DNA from: Dehalococcoidia bacterium
GTDB taxonomy: Bacteria; Chloroflexota; Dehalococcoidia; UBA2979
Direction of reading: 5' to 3'
Assembly: GCA_023228825.1 (NCBI GenBank)
Contig: JALOAL010000008.1
Coordinates: forward strand, 62,001 to 126,000
DNA: 64,000 nucleotides
Part shown: positions 50,638-58,542 of the stretch, piece after piece
Numbering within the stretch: position 1 is the first letter of the stretch
Layout of the letters: each line of letters starts with the position of its first letter
Notes under the pieces: generated by a model
Told to the model about the DNA's origin: nothing
The model's database searches: none
Seen by the model: only the letters and a program-made list of their open reading frames with translations
Position numbers and translations under genes: made by a program

Positions 50638-52905
50638 ATGGTCAGCCGCTCCACGCAGAGCACGATCCGGGAGGCGGCGCTCAAGGCGCCCAACGGCTCG
50701 GTCGCGCTCGCCCTCGGCGCGCTGACCGCCCTCGCGCTCTTCGCCGTCCTCTTCCCCTGGTTCCCGGGCGGGCAGCGCCTGGAGGTGGGCGTCCGCACGG
50801 ATGTGGGCGTGGTGGCCCCGCGCGCCGCCTCCTACGAGTCCGCCGTCCTCACCGAGCAACGCCGCGAGGCAGCCGCCGAGGCGATCGCCGACGTGCTGGT
50901 GCTGAACCCGGAGATCCGCGACCGGCAACTGGCGGAACTGGACCGCGTGCTGGGCGCGATCGACATGCAGCGCCGCGACCAGACGCGCGCCGAGTCCGCA
51001 CGCGAGACGGCCATCCAGGAGATCGCCGGGGTGGACCTCTCCCAGCGGGCCGCTGCGACCTTCGTCAGCGGCTCGGACGTGCGCTGGGCCACCATGCAGT
51101 CGGAAGCGCGGGACGCGCTGTCACGCACGCTGACCGGGGCGATCGGGCCGGAGGACGTGGAGGGGGCGCGCAGCCGCGCGGGCTCGTTCCTCTCCCCGCT
51201 GCTCACTGCCGACGAGACCATGGCGATGACGGAACTCCTGGACCCCCTGGTGGTGCCCACGCTCGCGATCTCCGAGGAGCGCACGGAGGCCCTGCGCCGG
51301 GAGGCCGCCGCGAACACGCCGCCGGTGAGCGTCACGTTCCAGGAAGGCCAGGTCATCGTGCCGCCGGGCGGCGTGATCGACGAGGCGGCGTACGAGGCGA
51401 TCACCACGCTGGACATCCGCACGGGTGCGGTGACGCTGCCCGCGGTGCTGGCGGCCGCCATCGGCTCGGTGCTGGGGGGCGCGGCGTTTGGCGCGCACCT
51501 GTGGGTGACCAAGCCGCGCTCGCTGCGCGGGGTGCGCCGGCTCCTGCTCTTCGGCCTGACGCTGATCGTCCCCGTGACCGTGGCCAAGTTCGCCTTCCCG
51601 CTGATCCTGCCGGACGCGGACAACCTCTACCTGGCGTTGGCGCTACCGCTGGCGGCGGGGGCGGTGGTGGCGGCCGTGCTGTTGGACATCTCCAGCGGCG
51701 TCATGGTGGCGCTGGTGATGGCGGGGGTGGTGGGCGTGCTCTCGGTGGCGGTGCCGCAGAGCGGCGGCCCGGGGGCGGAACTGGACGCGCTGCGCATCGT
51801 CCTGGCCACCGTCGCCTCGTCGCTGGCGGGCCTGTTCGTGGCTGCGCGGGCCGAGCGCCTGCAGGGCTACCTGGGGGCGGGCCTGGCGGTGGCTGTGGCC
51901 TCCGGGCTGGTGGCGGTGATGGTGCTGCTGCTGGACGACGAGCGCACGCTGACCGAGGTGGCCTGGATTGCCGGGACGGCCTCGGTGGGCGGGCTGCTGA
52001 CGGCGATCGTGGCGGTGGGGGCGTTCATCCTGCTCAGCCGGCCGTTCGGCATCATCACCCGCGTGGAGTTGATGGAACTGGTGCAGTTGAACCACCCGCT
52101 GCTGCGCCGCCTGCAGGACGAGGCGCCCGGCACGTTCCAGCACTCGATGCTCGTGGGCTCGCTCGCGGACCGCGCGGCCGACCGGATCGGCGCGGACTCG
52201 CTGCTGGTGCGCGTGGGCGCGTACTACCACGACATCGGCAAGTTGCACTCGCCGGGGTTCTTCGTGGAGAACTTCGGCGACGGCGCCAACCCGCACGACA
52301 ACCTTGACCCGCTCCAGTCCTCGCGGGTGATCATGCGGCACGTCTCGGCAGGCGTGGACCTGGGGCGCAAGCACAACCTGCCGGAGGCGGTGATCGCCTT
52401 CATCCCGCAGCACCACGGCAACCGCCTGGTGGCGTACTTCTACCGCGAGGCCGCCAAGGTCAAGCCAGACGTGGATCCCACGCTCTTCCAGTACCCCGGC
52501 CCCAAGCCCCAGACGCGCGAAGCGGCCCTGGTCATGCTGGCCGACTCGTGCGAGGCCAGCGTGCGCGCGGCCACGGACCGCAGCGCGGAGCGCATCCGCT
52601 CCGTGGTGGAGGGCATCATCGCGGAACGCGTGGAGGAGGGGCAGTTCGACGAGTGCGACATCTCCCTGCGCGACCTGCGCGTGGTGGCGGACTCCTTTGT
52701 CCAGGCGCTCTCCGCCGTCTACCACCCCCGCGTGGAGTACCCGCAGCCCACGCGGCGCGAACTCGAAGCCCGCGGACACGCGGCGCCCCTGGAGGAGCCG
52801 CCGAGACGTCGGGAGATCGGCGCCCCCGCCCGCGCCGTGGTGGTGGAGAGCGACGAGGAGTTCGAGGACGGCGACGAACCCGTGCTCTCCGAGGACGACT
52901 CGTAG
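50638..52905 (+). CDS. pgpH: 7TM-HD cyclic-di-AMP phosphodiesterase (PgpH/YqfF-like)
   Basis: A polytopic membrane enzyme that degrades c-di-AMP. The 755 residues have one helix, an extracytoplasmic 7TMR-HDED domain (to about 280), seven membrane helices (about 280-460) and a cytoplasmic HD domain. The HD metal ligands are in TFQHSMLVGSLADRA (His about 502), YYHDIGKLHSPGFF, AVIAFIPQHHGNRLV and VMLADSCEASVRA. The tail is acidic. c-di-AMP controls osmolyte transport and envelope balance. The ATG is 22 bases after yqeY. Confidence 0.92.
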   Translation: MVSRSTQSTIREAALKAPNGSVALALGALTALALFAVLFPWFPGGQRLEVGVRTDVGVVAPRAASYESAVLTEQRREAAAEAIADVLVLNPEIRDRQLAELDRVLGAIDMQRRDQTRAESARETAIQEIAGVDLSQRAAATFVSGSDVRWATMQSEARDALSRTLTGAIGPEDVEGARSRAGSFLSPLLTADETMAMTELLDPLVVPTLAISEERTEALRREAAANTPPVSVTFQEGQVIVPPGGVIDEAAYEAITTLDIRTGAVTLPAVLAAAIGSVLGGAAFGAHLWVTKPRSLRGVRRLLLFGLTLIVPVTVAKFAFPLILPDADNLYLALALPLAAGAVVAAVLLDISSGVMVALVMAGVVGVLSVAVPQSGGPGAELDALRIVLATVASSLAGLFVAARAERLQGYLGAGLAVAVASGLVAVMVLLLDDERTLTEVAWIAGTASVGGLLTAIVAVGAFILLSRPFGIITRVELMELVQLNHPLLRRLQDEAPGTFQHSMLVGSLADRAADRIGADSLLVRVGAYYHDIGKLHSPGFFVENFGDGANPHDNLDPLQSSRVIMRHVSAGVDLGRKHNLPEAVIAFIPQHHGNRLVAYFYREAAKVKPDVDPTLFQYPGPKPQTREAALVMLADSCEASVRAATDRSAERIRSVVEGIIAERVEEGQFDECDISLRDLRVVADSFVQALSAVYHPRVEYPQPTRRELEARGHAAPLEEPPRRREIGAPARAVVVESDEEFEDGDEPVLSEDDS

Positions 52906-52969
52906 CGCTCGAGCCCGGCGGAGGCCCGGTGCGCCCGCGGCGGAGTGAGGGCGTACCGGGCGGCCTCGG

Positions 52970-52975
52970 TATACT
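52970..52975 (+). promoter_or_regulatory. -10 element for purQ
   Basis: TATACT at 52970-52975 predicts a start near 52982 and a 55-base leader, in which GAACAGCAC occurs twice. No matching -35 was found. Confidence 0.35.
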
Positions 52976-53038
52976 GGGGGCGCCCCAGCGAACAGCACGG
53001 CGAACAGCACAGGCCCTCGAAGAGCACAGGAGCAGCAG

Positions 53039-53737
53039 ATGCGCGCCACGGTGGTCGTCTTTCCGGGCACGTGGAGCGACAACGACTCCGTGTGGGCGCT
53101 GGCCCAGTGCGGCATCGAGGCGCGGAAGGTCTGGCACCGGGACGAGGTCTCGTTCGCACCGGACGAACTCGTGGTGTTGCCCGGCGGCTACTCCTACGGC
53201 GACTACCTGCGCACGGGGGCGATTGCACGTTTCAGCCCGATCATGGAGCCCGTGGCCCGGCACGCCGAGGCCGGCGGGCTGGTCATCGGCATCTGCAATG
53301 GCTTCCAGATCCTCTGCGAGTCCGGCCTGCTGCCGGGTGTCCTCATGCGCAACGGCTCGCTCCAGTTCCGTTGCCAGGACGCCTACCTGGCGCCCGTCAG
53401 CCAGGCCTCGCCGTTCACGGCGCACCTCGACACGTCCCGGGCGTACATGATCCCGGTCTCGCACGGCGACGGCCGCTACGTGGCGGACGAGAGCACGATC
53501 GCGATGCTGGAGGACACGGGCCGCGTGGCCTTCCGCTACGCGGAGCCGGACGGCCGCGTGACGCCGGACGCGAACCCCAACGGGTCGGTCAACAACATTG
53601 CCGGCATCCTGAACGAGCGTGGCAACGTCCTCGGCATGATGCCCCACCCGGAGCGCGCCTGTGAGCCGCTGCTGGGCGGCGAGGACGGCAACGCGATCTG
53701 GCGCTCCGTCCTGGAGTCTGTCGGCGCGAAGGTCTGA
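53039..53737 (+). CDS. purQ: Phosphoribosylformylglycinamidine synthase, glutaminase subunit
   Basis: Supplies ammonia to PurL. The 232 residues show VVVFPGTWSDND, VLPGGYSYGDYLRTGAIA, the nucleophile Cys in IGICNGFQILCE and the His/Glu pair in MMPHPERACEP. It is the small-type subunit, which works with separate PurS and PurL. purL lies 500 bases on, but purS is not found in the window. A decayed hicBA pair separates the two genes. Confidence 0.93.
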   Translation: MRATVVVFPGTWSDNDSVWALAQCGIEARKVWHRDEVSFAPDELVVLPGGYSYGDYLRTGAIARFSPIMEPVARHAEAGGLVIGICNGFQILCESGLLPGVLMRNGSLQFRCQDAYLAPVSQASPFTAHLDTSRAYMIPVSHGDGRYVADESTIAMLEDTGRVAFRYAEPDGRVTPDANPNGSVNNIAGILNERGNVLGMMPHPERACEPLLGGEDGNAIWRSVLESVGAKV

Positions 53738-53774
53738 TGGGCGCGCTGCGGTGGCTGGCGCCCGCTGGCAGCGC

Positions 53775-53994
53775 ATGGATATGACAAGACGACTCACGGT
53801 GGTGTTGCAGGCAGGGGAAGAGCATGGTCGTCGCTTCATGCCCTGCGTTGCCCGGCGTCTGGACGCAAGGCGAAACCCGCGGCGAAGCCATCGCCAACGT
53901 CCGCGACGCGATCGCGCTCTATCTCGAAGCGGCGCGCGATCATGGCGAGCCGATTCCCGATGAGGACCGCCCGACGGTAGAGGTCGCCGCTTAG
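53775..53994 (+). pseudogene. hicB-like antitoxin gene broken by a frameshift
   Basis: Two frames together make one HicB protein. The first (from 53775 or 53781) reads RRLTVVLQAGEEHG, the usual N-terminal strand. The second continues from about 53826 as VVASCPALPGVWTQGETRGE, then AIANVRDAIALYLEAARDHG and EPIPDEDRPTVEVAA. The junction near 53820-53835 is out of frame. The downstream piece alone is a 56-codon frame with an ATG at 53824 and might still be translated. HicB normally neutralises the RNA-cleaving toxin HicA; a broken hicA follows. Confidence 0.65.
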
Positions 53995-53996
53995 CG

Positions 53997-54149
53997 GACC
54001 TCCTGGTCACTTCCGGTGACCAATTCGCCCGAGCGGTGGCGGCACTCGGATACGAGGTTGACCGCGTTCGAGGGAGTCACATGATCCTCCGCGCGCCGGG
54101 GCGCCGCATGCTGTCCGTACCGCGCCGTCGGACGCTTGACCGCCGCTGA
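53997..54149 (+). pseudogene. hicA-like toxin gene remnant
   Basis: This frame reads LLVTSGDQFARAVAALGYEV, then DRVRGSHMILRAPGRRMLSV and PRRRTLDRR before a TGA. SGxxFxRAxxxLGxE and GSHxIL with the catalytic His are the HicA (YcfA) double-stranded RNA-binding signature. There is no ATG, GTG or TTG for the expected start (only CTG at 54003). The conserved C-terminal half after VPRHxxLDRGTL is missing. Both genes of the toxin-antitoxin pair are therefore probably dead. The rest of the spacer to 54233 holds no purS. Confidence 0.6.
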
Positions 54150-54233
54150 CTCCCCCCTCACCCGCACCGCTGGTACGCTCGGGGCTCTCCCCCTGACCCT
54201 GGCTGAACGGCCGTCAGCAGTGCGAGGATGCCC

Positions 54234-56444
54234 ATGTCGGTAGACGATCTCGCCCTCCAACAGGTCGCGATGACGCGTCCGGAGTACGAGCGGTTGCTCG
54301 ACCTTCTGGATCGCGAGCCGACCGAGGTCGAACTGGGCATGGTGGGGGCGCTCTGGTCCGAGCACTGCGGCTACAAGCACTCCAGGCCGCTGTTCAAGCA
54401 CTTCCCCAGCACGGGCGAGTACGTCCTGACCAAGGCGGGCGAGGAGAACGCCGGCGCCATTGACCTGGGTGACGGCTGGGTGGCCGTCTTCAAGATGGAG
54501 TCCCACAACCACCCGAGCGCCCTGGAGCCCTACGAGGGCGCCGCCACGGGCGTGGGCGGCATCCTGCGCGACATCTTCGCCATGGGCATGCGCCCGGTGG
54601 CCTTGCTGGACTCGCTGCGCTTCGGCCCCCTCTCAGACCAGCGCAACCGCCGCCTGTTCCGAGGCGTGGTAGAGGGTATTGGCGGGTACGGGAACTGCGT
54701 AGGCGTGCCCACCGTGGGCGGCGAGGTGCAGATGCACCCCTCCTACTCCGGGAACCCGCTCGTCAACGCCATGGCCATTGGCATTGGCCGCCGGGAGCAC
54801 CTGCTCTCCGCCAGCGCTCGAGGCGTGGGCAACCCGTTGGTGCTGGTGGGGGCGGACACGGGGGTGGACGGCATCCACGGCGCCACCTTCGCGTCCGTGG
54901 AACTGTCGGAGGGCTCAGACGCCCACCGGCCCGCCGTGCAGGTGGGCAACCCGTTCCTGGAGAAACTGCTGATGGAGGCGTGCTGCGAACTGGCGGAGCA
55001 GCACAAGGACTGGATCGAGGGCCTGCAGGACCTGGGCGCGGCCGGCCTCACCTCGTCCGCGGTGGAAGCCGCCAGCCGCGCCGGCACGGGCATCGACATC
55101 GACGTGGCGCTGGTGCCGAGGCGCGCGCAGCACATGACGCCGTACCAGGTCATGCTCTCCGAGTCGCAGGAGCGCATGCTCGTGATCCCGAAGAAGGAAC
55201 ACCTGGAGGACGTGCTGGCCCACTTCCGCCGCTGGGAGATCCGCGCGGACGTGATCGGCACGGTGACCGACGACCAGATGGCGACGATCCGGGACGGCGA
55301 CCAGGTGGTGGCCCGCATGCCCGTCGGCGTCCTGGTGGATCCGCCGCAGTACCCGCCCGAGGGCGTCCGCCCCGCTGACCTGGACGCGCTGCAGGCGGAA
55401 GACCTGGCCGCCCAGCCCGACCTCGATCCGTCCGAGGCGGGCGCGGCATTGCTGCGGCTGCTGGCCACGGAGAACATTGCCAGCCGCCGCTGGATCTACC
55501 GCCAGTTCGACCACCAGGTGCAGAACAACACCGTGGTTCGCCCCGGTGGCGATGCCGCGCTGATCCGCATCAAGGACTCCACAAAGGGCGTGGCGGCCTC
55601 CACAGACTGCAACGGGCGCATGCTCGCCCTGGACCCGCGCACCGGCGCCGCCATGGCCGTCGCCGAGGCGTGCCGCAACGTGGTGGCCACCGGCGCGCAG
55701 CCGGCGGCGCTCACGGACTGCCTGAACTTCGGGAACCCGGAGAAGCCGGAGGTGGCCTGGCAGATGGAGGAGGCGATCCTTGGACTGTCGGCCGCCGCGC
55801 GCGTGCTGGAGACGCCGGTCATCTCCGGCAACGCCTCGCTCTACAACGAGGCGCCGGACGGCCCCATCCTGCCCACGCCCAGCATCGGCGTGGTCGGCCT
55901 GATCGAGGACGCCTCGCGGGCCCTCACGATCGCCCCGGCGGCGGGCGACACCGTGGTGCTCCTGGGCGCGCAGGTAGCGCAGCCGGCCAGCACGCTGGCC
56001 GGCTCGGAGTACCAGTGGACCACGCAGGGACGTATCGCCGGCATGCCTCGCCTGGATCTGGACCACGAGTTGCGCGTGCAGCGCTTCGTGCTGGACGCAC
56101 ACGGTCGAGGCCTGCTGACCGCCGCGCATGACCTGTCGGACGGCGGCCTCGCCGTCGCGCTGGCAGAGATGTGCTTCGCCGCGGACGCCGGCATCGACGC
56201 CTCTGACATCGCCGAGGGCGAGCGCCTGGACGCCGCGCTCTTCGGCGAAGCGCCCTCGCGCTTCCTCGTCGGCACCTCGAACGCGCGCGTGCTGCTGGAC
56301 CTGGCGGCCGGCCACGGCATCCCGGCGGTGGCCGTCGGCGTGGTGGGGGGCGACCGCCTGCGCCTCGGCCCGATCGACGTCGCGCTGGAAGACGCCGCCC
56401 GCGAGTGGAGCGAGGGCCTGGACCGGATGCTGGCGGAGATCTAG
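54234..56444 (+). CDS. purL: Phosphoribosylformylglycinamidine synthase, large subunit
   Basis: ATP-dependent conversion of FGAR to FGAM. The 736 residues are the small-PurL type. Marks are GALWSEHCGYKHSRPLFKHF, FKMESHNHPSALEPYEGAAT, GGYGNCVGVPTVGGEVQMH, LQDLGAAGLTSSAVEAA, SESQERMLV, NFGNPEKPEVAW and AHDLSDGGLAVALAEMCF. The ATG at 54234 has GCGAGG at a good distance; the ATG at 54228 would be too close to it. It needs PurQ (53039) and a PurS encoded elsewhere. Confidence 0.94.
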   Translation: MSVDDLALQQVAMTRPEYERLLDLLDREPTEVELGMVGALWSEHCGYKHSRPLFKHFPSTGEYVLTKAGEENAGAIDLGDGWVAVFKMESHNHPSALEPYEGAATGVGGILRDIFAMGMRPVALLDSLRFGPLSDQRNRRLFRGVVEGIGGYGNCVGVPTVGGEVQMHPSYSGNPLVNAMAIGIGRREHLLSASARGVGNPLVLVGADTGVDGIHGATFASVELSEGSDAHRPAVQVGNPFLEKLLMEACCELAEQHKDWIEGLQDLGAAGLTSSAVEAASRAGTGIDIDVALVPRRAQHMTPYQVMLSESQERMLVIPKKEHLEDVLAHFRRWEIRADVIGTVTDDQMATIRDGDQVVARMPVGVLVDPPQYPPEGVRPADLDALQAEDLAAQPDLDPSEAGAALLRLLATENIASRRWIYRQFDHQVQNNTVVRPGGDAALIRIKDSTKGVAASTDCNGRMLALDPRTGAAMAVAEACRNVVATGAQPAALTDCLNFGNPEKPEVAWQMEEAILGLSAAARVLETPVISGNASLYNEAPDGPILPTPSIGVVGLIEDASRALTIAPAAGDTVVLLGAQVAQPASTLAGSEYQWTTQGRIAGMPRLDLDHELRVQRFVLDAHGRGLLTAAHDLSDGGLAVALAEMCFAADAGIDASDIAEGERLDAALFGEAPSRFLVGTSNARVLLDLAAGHGIPAVAVGVVGGDRLRLGPIDVALEDAAREWSEGLDRMLAEI

Positions 56445-56447
56445 TGG

Positions 56448-56873
56448 TTACTCCGCCTCATACATGTTGCGCACGCGCCGGGGTGCGGTGAGCAGCCAGG
56501 CGTCGCGGATGAAGTCCGCCACCTGTTCCCAGTCCGGTTCTTCGAGGTCGAGGCGGATGCCCAGCCAGCCGTGGCGACCGACGAAGGCGGGCACCCAGAA
56601 GGTGTCCGGGTCTTCCTCCACCAGCGTCTCCTGGACGCCGGGGGCAGCCTTCAGGGTGAGTCCGCTGCGGCCGTCGTCGCCGAAGTGGTCCACGAGGAAG
56701 TAGCCCAGGCGCTTGCCGCCGACCTCCAGCGAGCGGTGCTCGTTCTCGTAGCGGTCTGTCGCCTCGGACTCCGGGTAGCCCTCGACGATGCGGGTGACGC
56801 GGTCCCGACGCTTGCGGATGGTGGCGAGGCTGGCGGTCGCGGCGCGGGTGGCGGGGCGTCGAGGTGCGGGCAT
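56448..56873 (-). CDS. MmcQ/YjbR family protein
   Basis: A 141-residue CyaY-like-fold protein: RIVEGYPESEATDRYENEHR, GGKRLGYFLVDHFGDDGR, LTLKAAPGVQETLVEEDPDT, FWVPAFVGRHGWLGIRLD and a helix WEQVADFIRDAWLLTAP. The family is annotated as DNA-binding, but function is not established. The basic N-terminus (PAPRRPATRAATAS) may be extra. It converges with purL, three bases apart. Confidence 0.82.
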   Translation of the reverse strand: MPAPRRPATRAATASLATIRKRRDRVTRIVEGYPESEATDRYENEHRSLEVGGKRLGYFLVDHFGDDGRSGLTLKAAPGVQETLVEEDPDTFWVPAFVGRHGWLGIRLDLEEPDWEQVADFIRDAWLLTAPRRVRNMYEAE

Positions 56874-56980
56874 AGCGGTCTCCCTCCGACGGTACGAGGT
56901 TGCGCTTCAGTGATGGCCGTGGCCGTGTGGGCGTATGGCCGTGTCGACGCGGCTTCGGCCTGCCTGCCGGGGTGTTGAGC

Positions 56981-57472
56981 CTAGTCGAAGTCCCAGCGCG
57001 CGGCGGTGTTGGGAAAGTCAGCCTCAACCCAGGTGAGGGCCTTCCGTGGCGCCAGGTAAAACCAGTCGTCGCTCGCGTCCTCGCCGCCGATGTCCTCCGG
57101 CTTCATCGCGTACTTCCTGGCGTAGGCGGCCAGGGCCTCCTCCGGCACGCGCCGCACCTCCACGCTGCCCTCCAGGATGACGACGTCATCCCCGCTTTCG
57201 AGGTGGACCGAGACGCGCGAGTCGCGCGCCAGGTTGGCGGCGGCGACGCCGCCGCTGCCGAACCACAGGGCGCCCTCGTGCCAGTAGCCCCAGACCGGCT
57301 TGGAATGGGGCGAGCCGTCCGCGCGGGTGGTGCAGACCCAGTAGTTGCGGGAGGCCGCCAGTTTCTCTTCCGTCGCGGGCCAGGAGGCGCCTCGAGCCTC
57401 CCCGGTGACGCCGTAGGACGCCCCGAAGCGGGTGGGGACGAGTCGCGGTTCGCGCGGAGTTTCAGGGGACAT
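56981..57472 (-). CDS. Pyridoxamine 5'-phosphate oxidase-fold (flavin or F420 type) protein
   Basis: A 163-residue split-barrel protein: LAASRNYWVCTTRADGSPHS, KPVWGYWHEGALWFGSGG, NLARDSRVSVHLESGDDVVI, LEGSVEVRRV and WFYLAPRKALTWVEADFP. The pattern of GSPHSKPVW and SVHLE resembles general-stress and F420-dependent family members; the cofactor cannot be decided here. The ATG at 57470-57472 was chosen over a GTG eight codons upstream. It may be co-transcribed with the YjbR gene, though 107 bases separate them. Confidence 0.78.
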   Translation of the reverse strand: MSPETPREPRLVPTRFGASYGVTGEARGASWPATEEKLAASRNYWVCTTRADGSPHSKPVWGYWHEGALWFGSGGVAAANLARDSRVSVHLESGDDVVILEGSVEVRRVPEEALAAYARKYAMKPEDIGGEDASDDWFYLAPRKALTWVEADFPNTAARWDFD

Positions 57473-57563
57473 GGTGGTGACTTCCCATCTGCGCACTCTG
57501 GGATTCGTGCGCGATCTGTCGCAGCCTGTGAGGAAACGCCGGCCAGCGTATCAGAACAAACGT

Positions 57564-57592
57564 TTGACAGACAAGAACTCTTGTTCTATCGT
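57564..57592 (+). promoter_or_regulatory. Strong promoter of the rplI unit
   Basis: TTGACA (57564-57569, perfect -35) and TATCGT (57587-57592) are separated by 17 bases. The start is near 57599, where a long stem begins (CGTCGCCATCCCC against GGGGTGGCGACG, 57599-57628, one bulge). The leader to rplI is about 255 bases and also holds a palindrome CGGACAAGTTGTCCG (57729-57743). Confidence 0.65.
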
Positions 57593-57686
57593 TGGCGCGT
57601 CGCCATCCCCGTGCGGCGGGGTGGCGACGACGGCCCGGTGGTTGTCCCTATCGCGGGGGCACGGGTACGCTCGTACGTCGCGGCGG

Positions 57687-57857
57687 GTGTTGAAATCGAC
57701 ACCCATCAACGTGTACCAGCGGCCACTGCGGACAAGTTGTCCGAATTGTGGTTCAACCGTGCACTTCCACTTGGACAAGTCCCGGGCCGGCGTCGCCATC
57801 TCACGCAAAGATGGCTTCAGTCCCGGCTCCGGCACGCCGAAGGGTCATCTGACGTGA
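57687..57857 (+). CDS. Possible 56-residue CxxC protein overlapping the rplI start
   Basis: A short frame from GTG 57687 (or TTG 57690) reads LKSTPINVYQRPLRTSCPNC, then GSTVHFHLDKSRAGVAISRK and a Gly/Pro-rich end. Its TGA overlaps the rplI GTG as GTGA, the coupling pattern used by several true gene pairs here. It has a single CPNCG, too little for a full zinc ribbon, and no clear ribosome site. Base composition is lower in GC than the neighbours. It may instead be part of a structured rplI leader. Confidence 0.3.
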   Translation: MLKSTPINVYQRPLRTSCPNCGSTVHFHLDKSRAGVAISRKDGFSPGSGTPKGHLT

Positions 57858-58474
57858 AGGTCGTGTTCCTGGAGACCGTTGAAGGTTCCGGCACCATGGG
57901 CGAAGTCAAAGACGTCGCTCGGGGCTATGCCCGGAATTACCTGTTGCCTCGCGGCCTGGCCGCGCCGGCAACACCGCAAGTCCTCGCCCGTGCCGAAAGG
58001 TTGCGGGAGATCGAGGAGGAGCGGCAACGGGCTGAGGACGAGAAGGCTCAAGGACTTGTCGGCAAGTTCGAGAGCCCGATCGTTGTCACGGCCCGCGTCG
58101 GAGAGCAGGGACGACTGTACGGGTCTGTCACAAATGCTGACATCGCCGAGAAGGCTGGGGAGATTCTCGGCGAAGACCTGGACCGTCGTCGCATACTGCT
58201 GCCCGAGGCGATCCGCCGAGTTGGGGTCTACACCGTTGGCATCCGGCTGTCGCGTAATGTGACGCCAGAGGTCCAGGTGGTGGTCGTGGATGCAGACGCG
58301 CCGGAAGGCGTGGAAGCAGCCGCGGCGGCGCTCCTTGCTCCACCTGTGGAGGAAGAAGTGGCCGAGGCCCCATATGCCGAAGCGGCAGGTTCTTCGGAAC
58401 CCACCGCAGAGGCCGACGACGCTGATGGCGCGTCGGAGCCGGGCACACAGGACACCACGGAGGAGGGCGCATAG
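57854..58474 (+). CDS. rplI: 50S ribosomal protein L9
   Basis: Binds 23S rRNA near the L1 stalk. The 206 residues start KVVFLETVEGSGTMGEVKDV, then ARGYARNYLLPRGLAAPAT (the L9 signature), a long connecting helix LREIEEERQRAEDEKAQGLV, and the C-terminal domain GRLYGSVTNADIAEKAGEIL to VTPEVQVVVVDADAP. About 55 extra acidic, Ala/Glu-rich residues follow, which standard L9 (about 150) lacks. The GTG start overlaps the small upstream frame. dnaB follows, a common bacterial order. Confidence 0.93.
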   Translation: MKVVFLETVEGSGTMGEVKDVARGYARNYLLPRGLAAPATPQVLARAERLREIEEERQRAEDEKAQGLVGKFESPIVVTARVGEQGRLYGSVTNADIAEKAGEILGEDLDRRRILLPEAIRRVGVYTVGIRLSRNVTPEVQVVVVDADAPEGVEAAAAALLAPPVEEEVAEAPYAEAAGSSEPTAEADDADGASEPGTQDTTEEGA

Positions 58475-58540
58475 CCCTCCTTCTGCTTCACAGGGACACG
58501 CCCCTCGTCCCCCGGGCTCCCTGACGGGCCCGGGGGTTTT
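58462..58540 (+). terminator. Two hairpins ending rplI
   Basis: GGAGGGC (58462-58468) pairs with GCCCTCC (58474-58480) around the rplI stop codon. A second, stronger stem, CCCCCGGGC (58509-58517) with GCCCGGGGG (58528-58536), is followed by TTTTGTTT. The 3' arm GGGGG also lies six bases before the likely dnaB TTG start, so it may double as its ribosome-binding site. Confidence 0.65.
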
Positions 58541-58542
58541 GT

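Noticed and set aside
51643..53115. Long minus-strand frame over pgpH and purQ
   Set aside because: Antisense to two well-supported genes, with His/Arg/Ala-rich composition.
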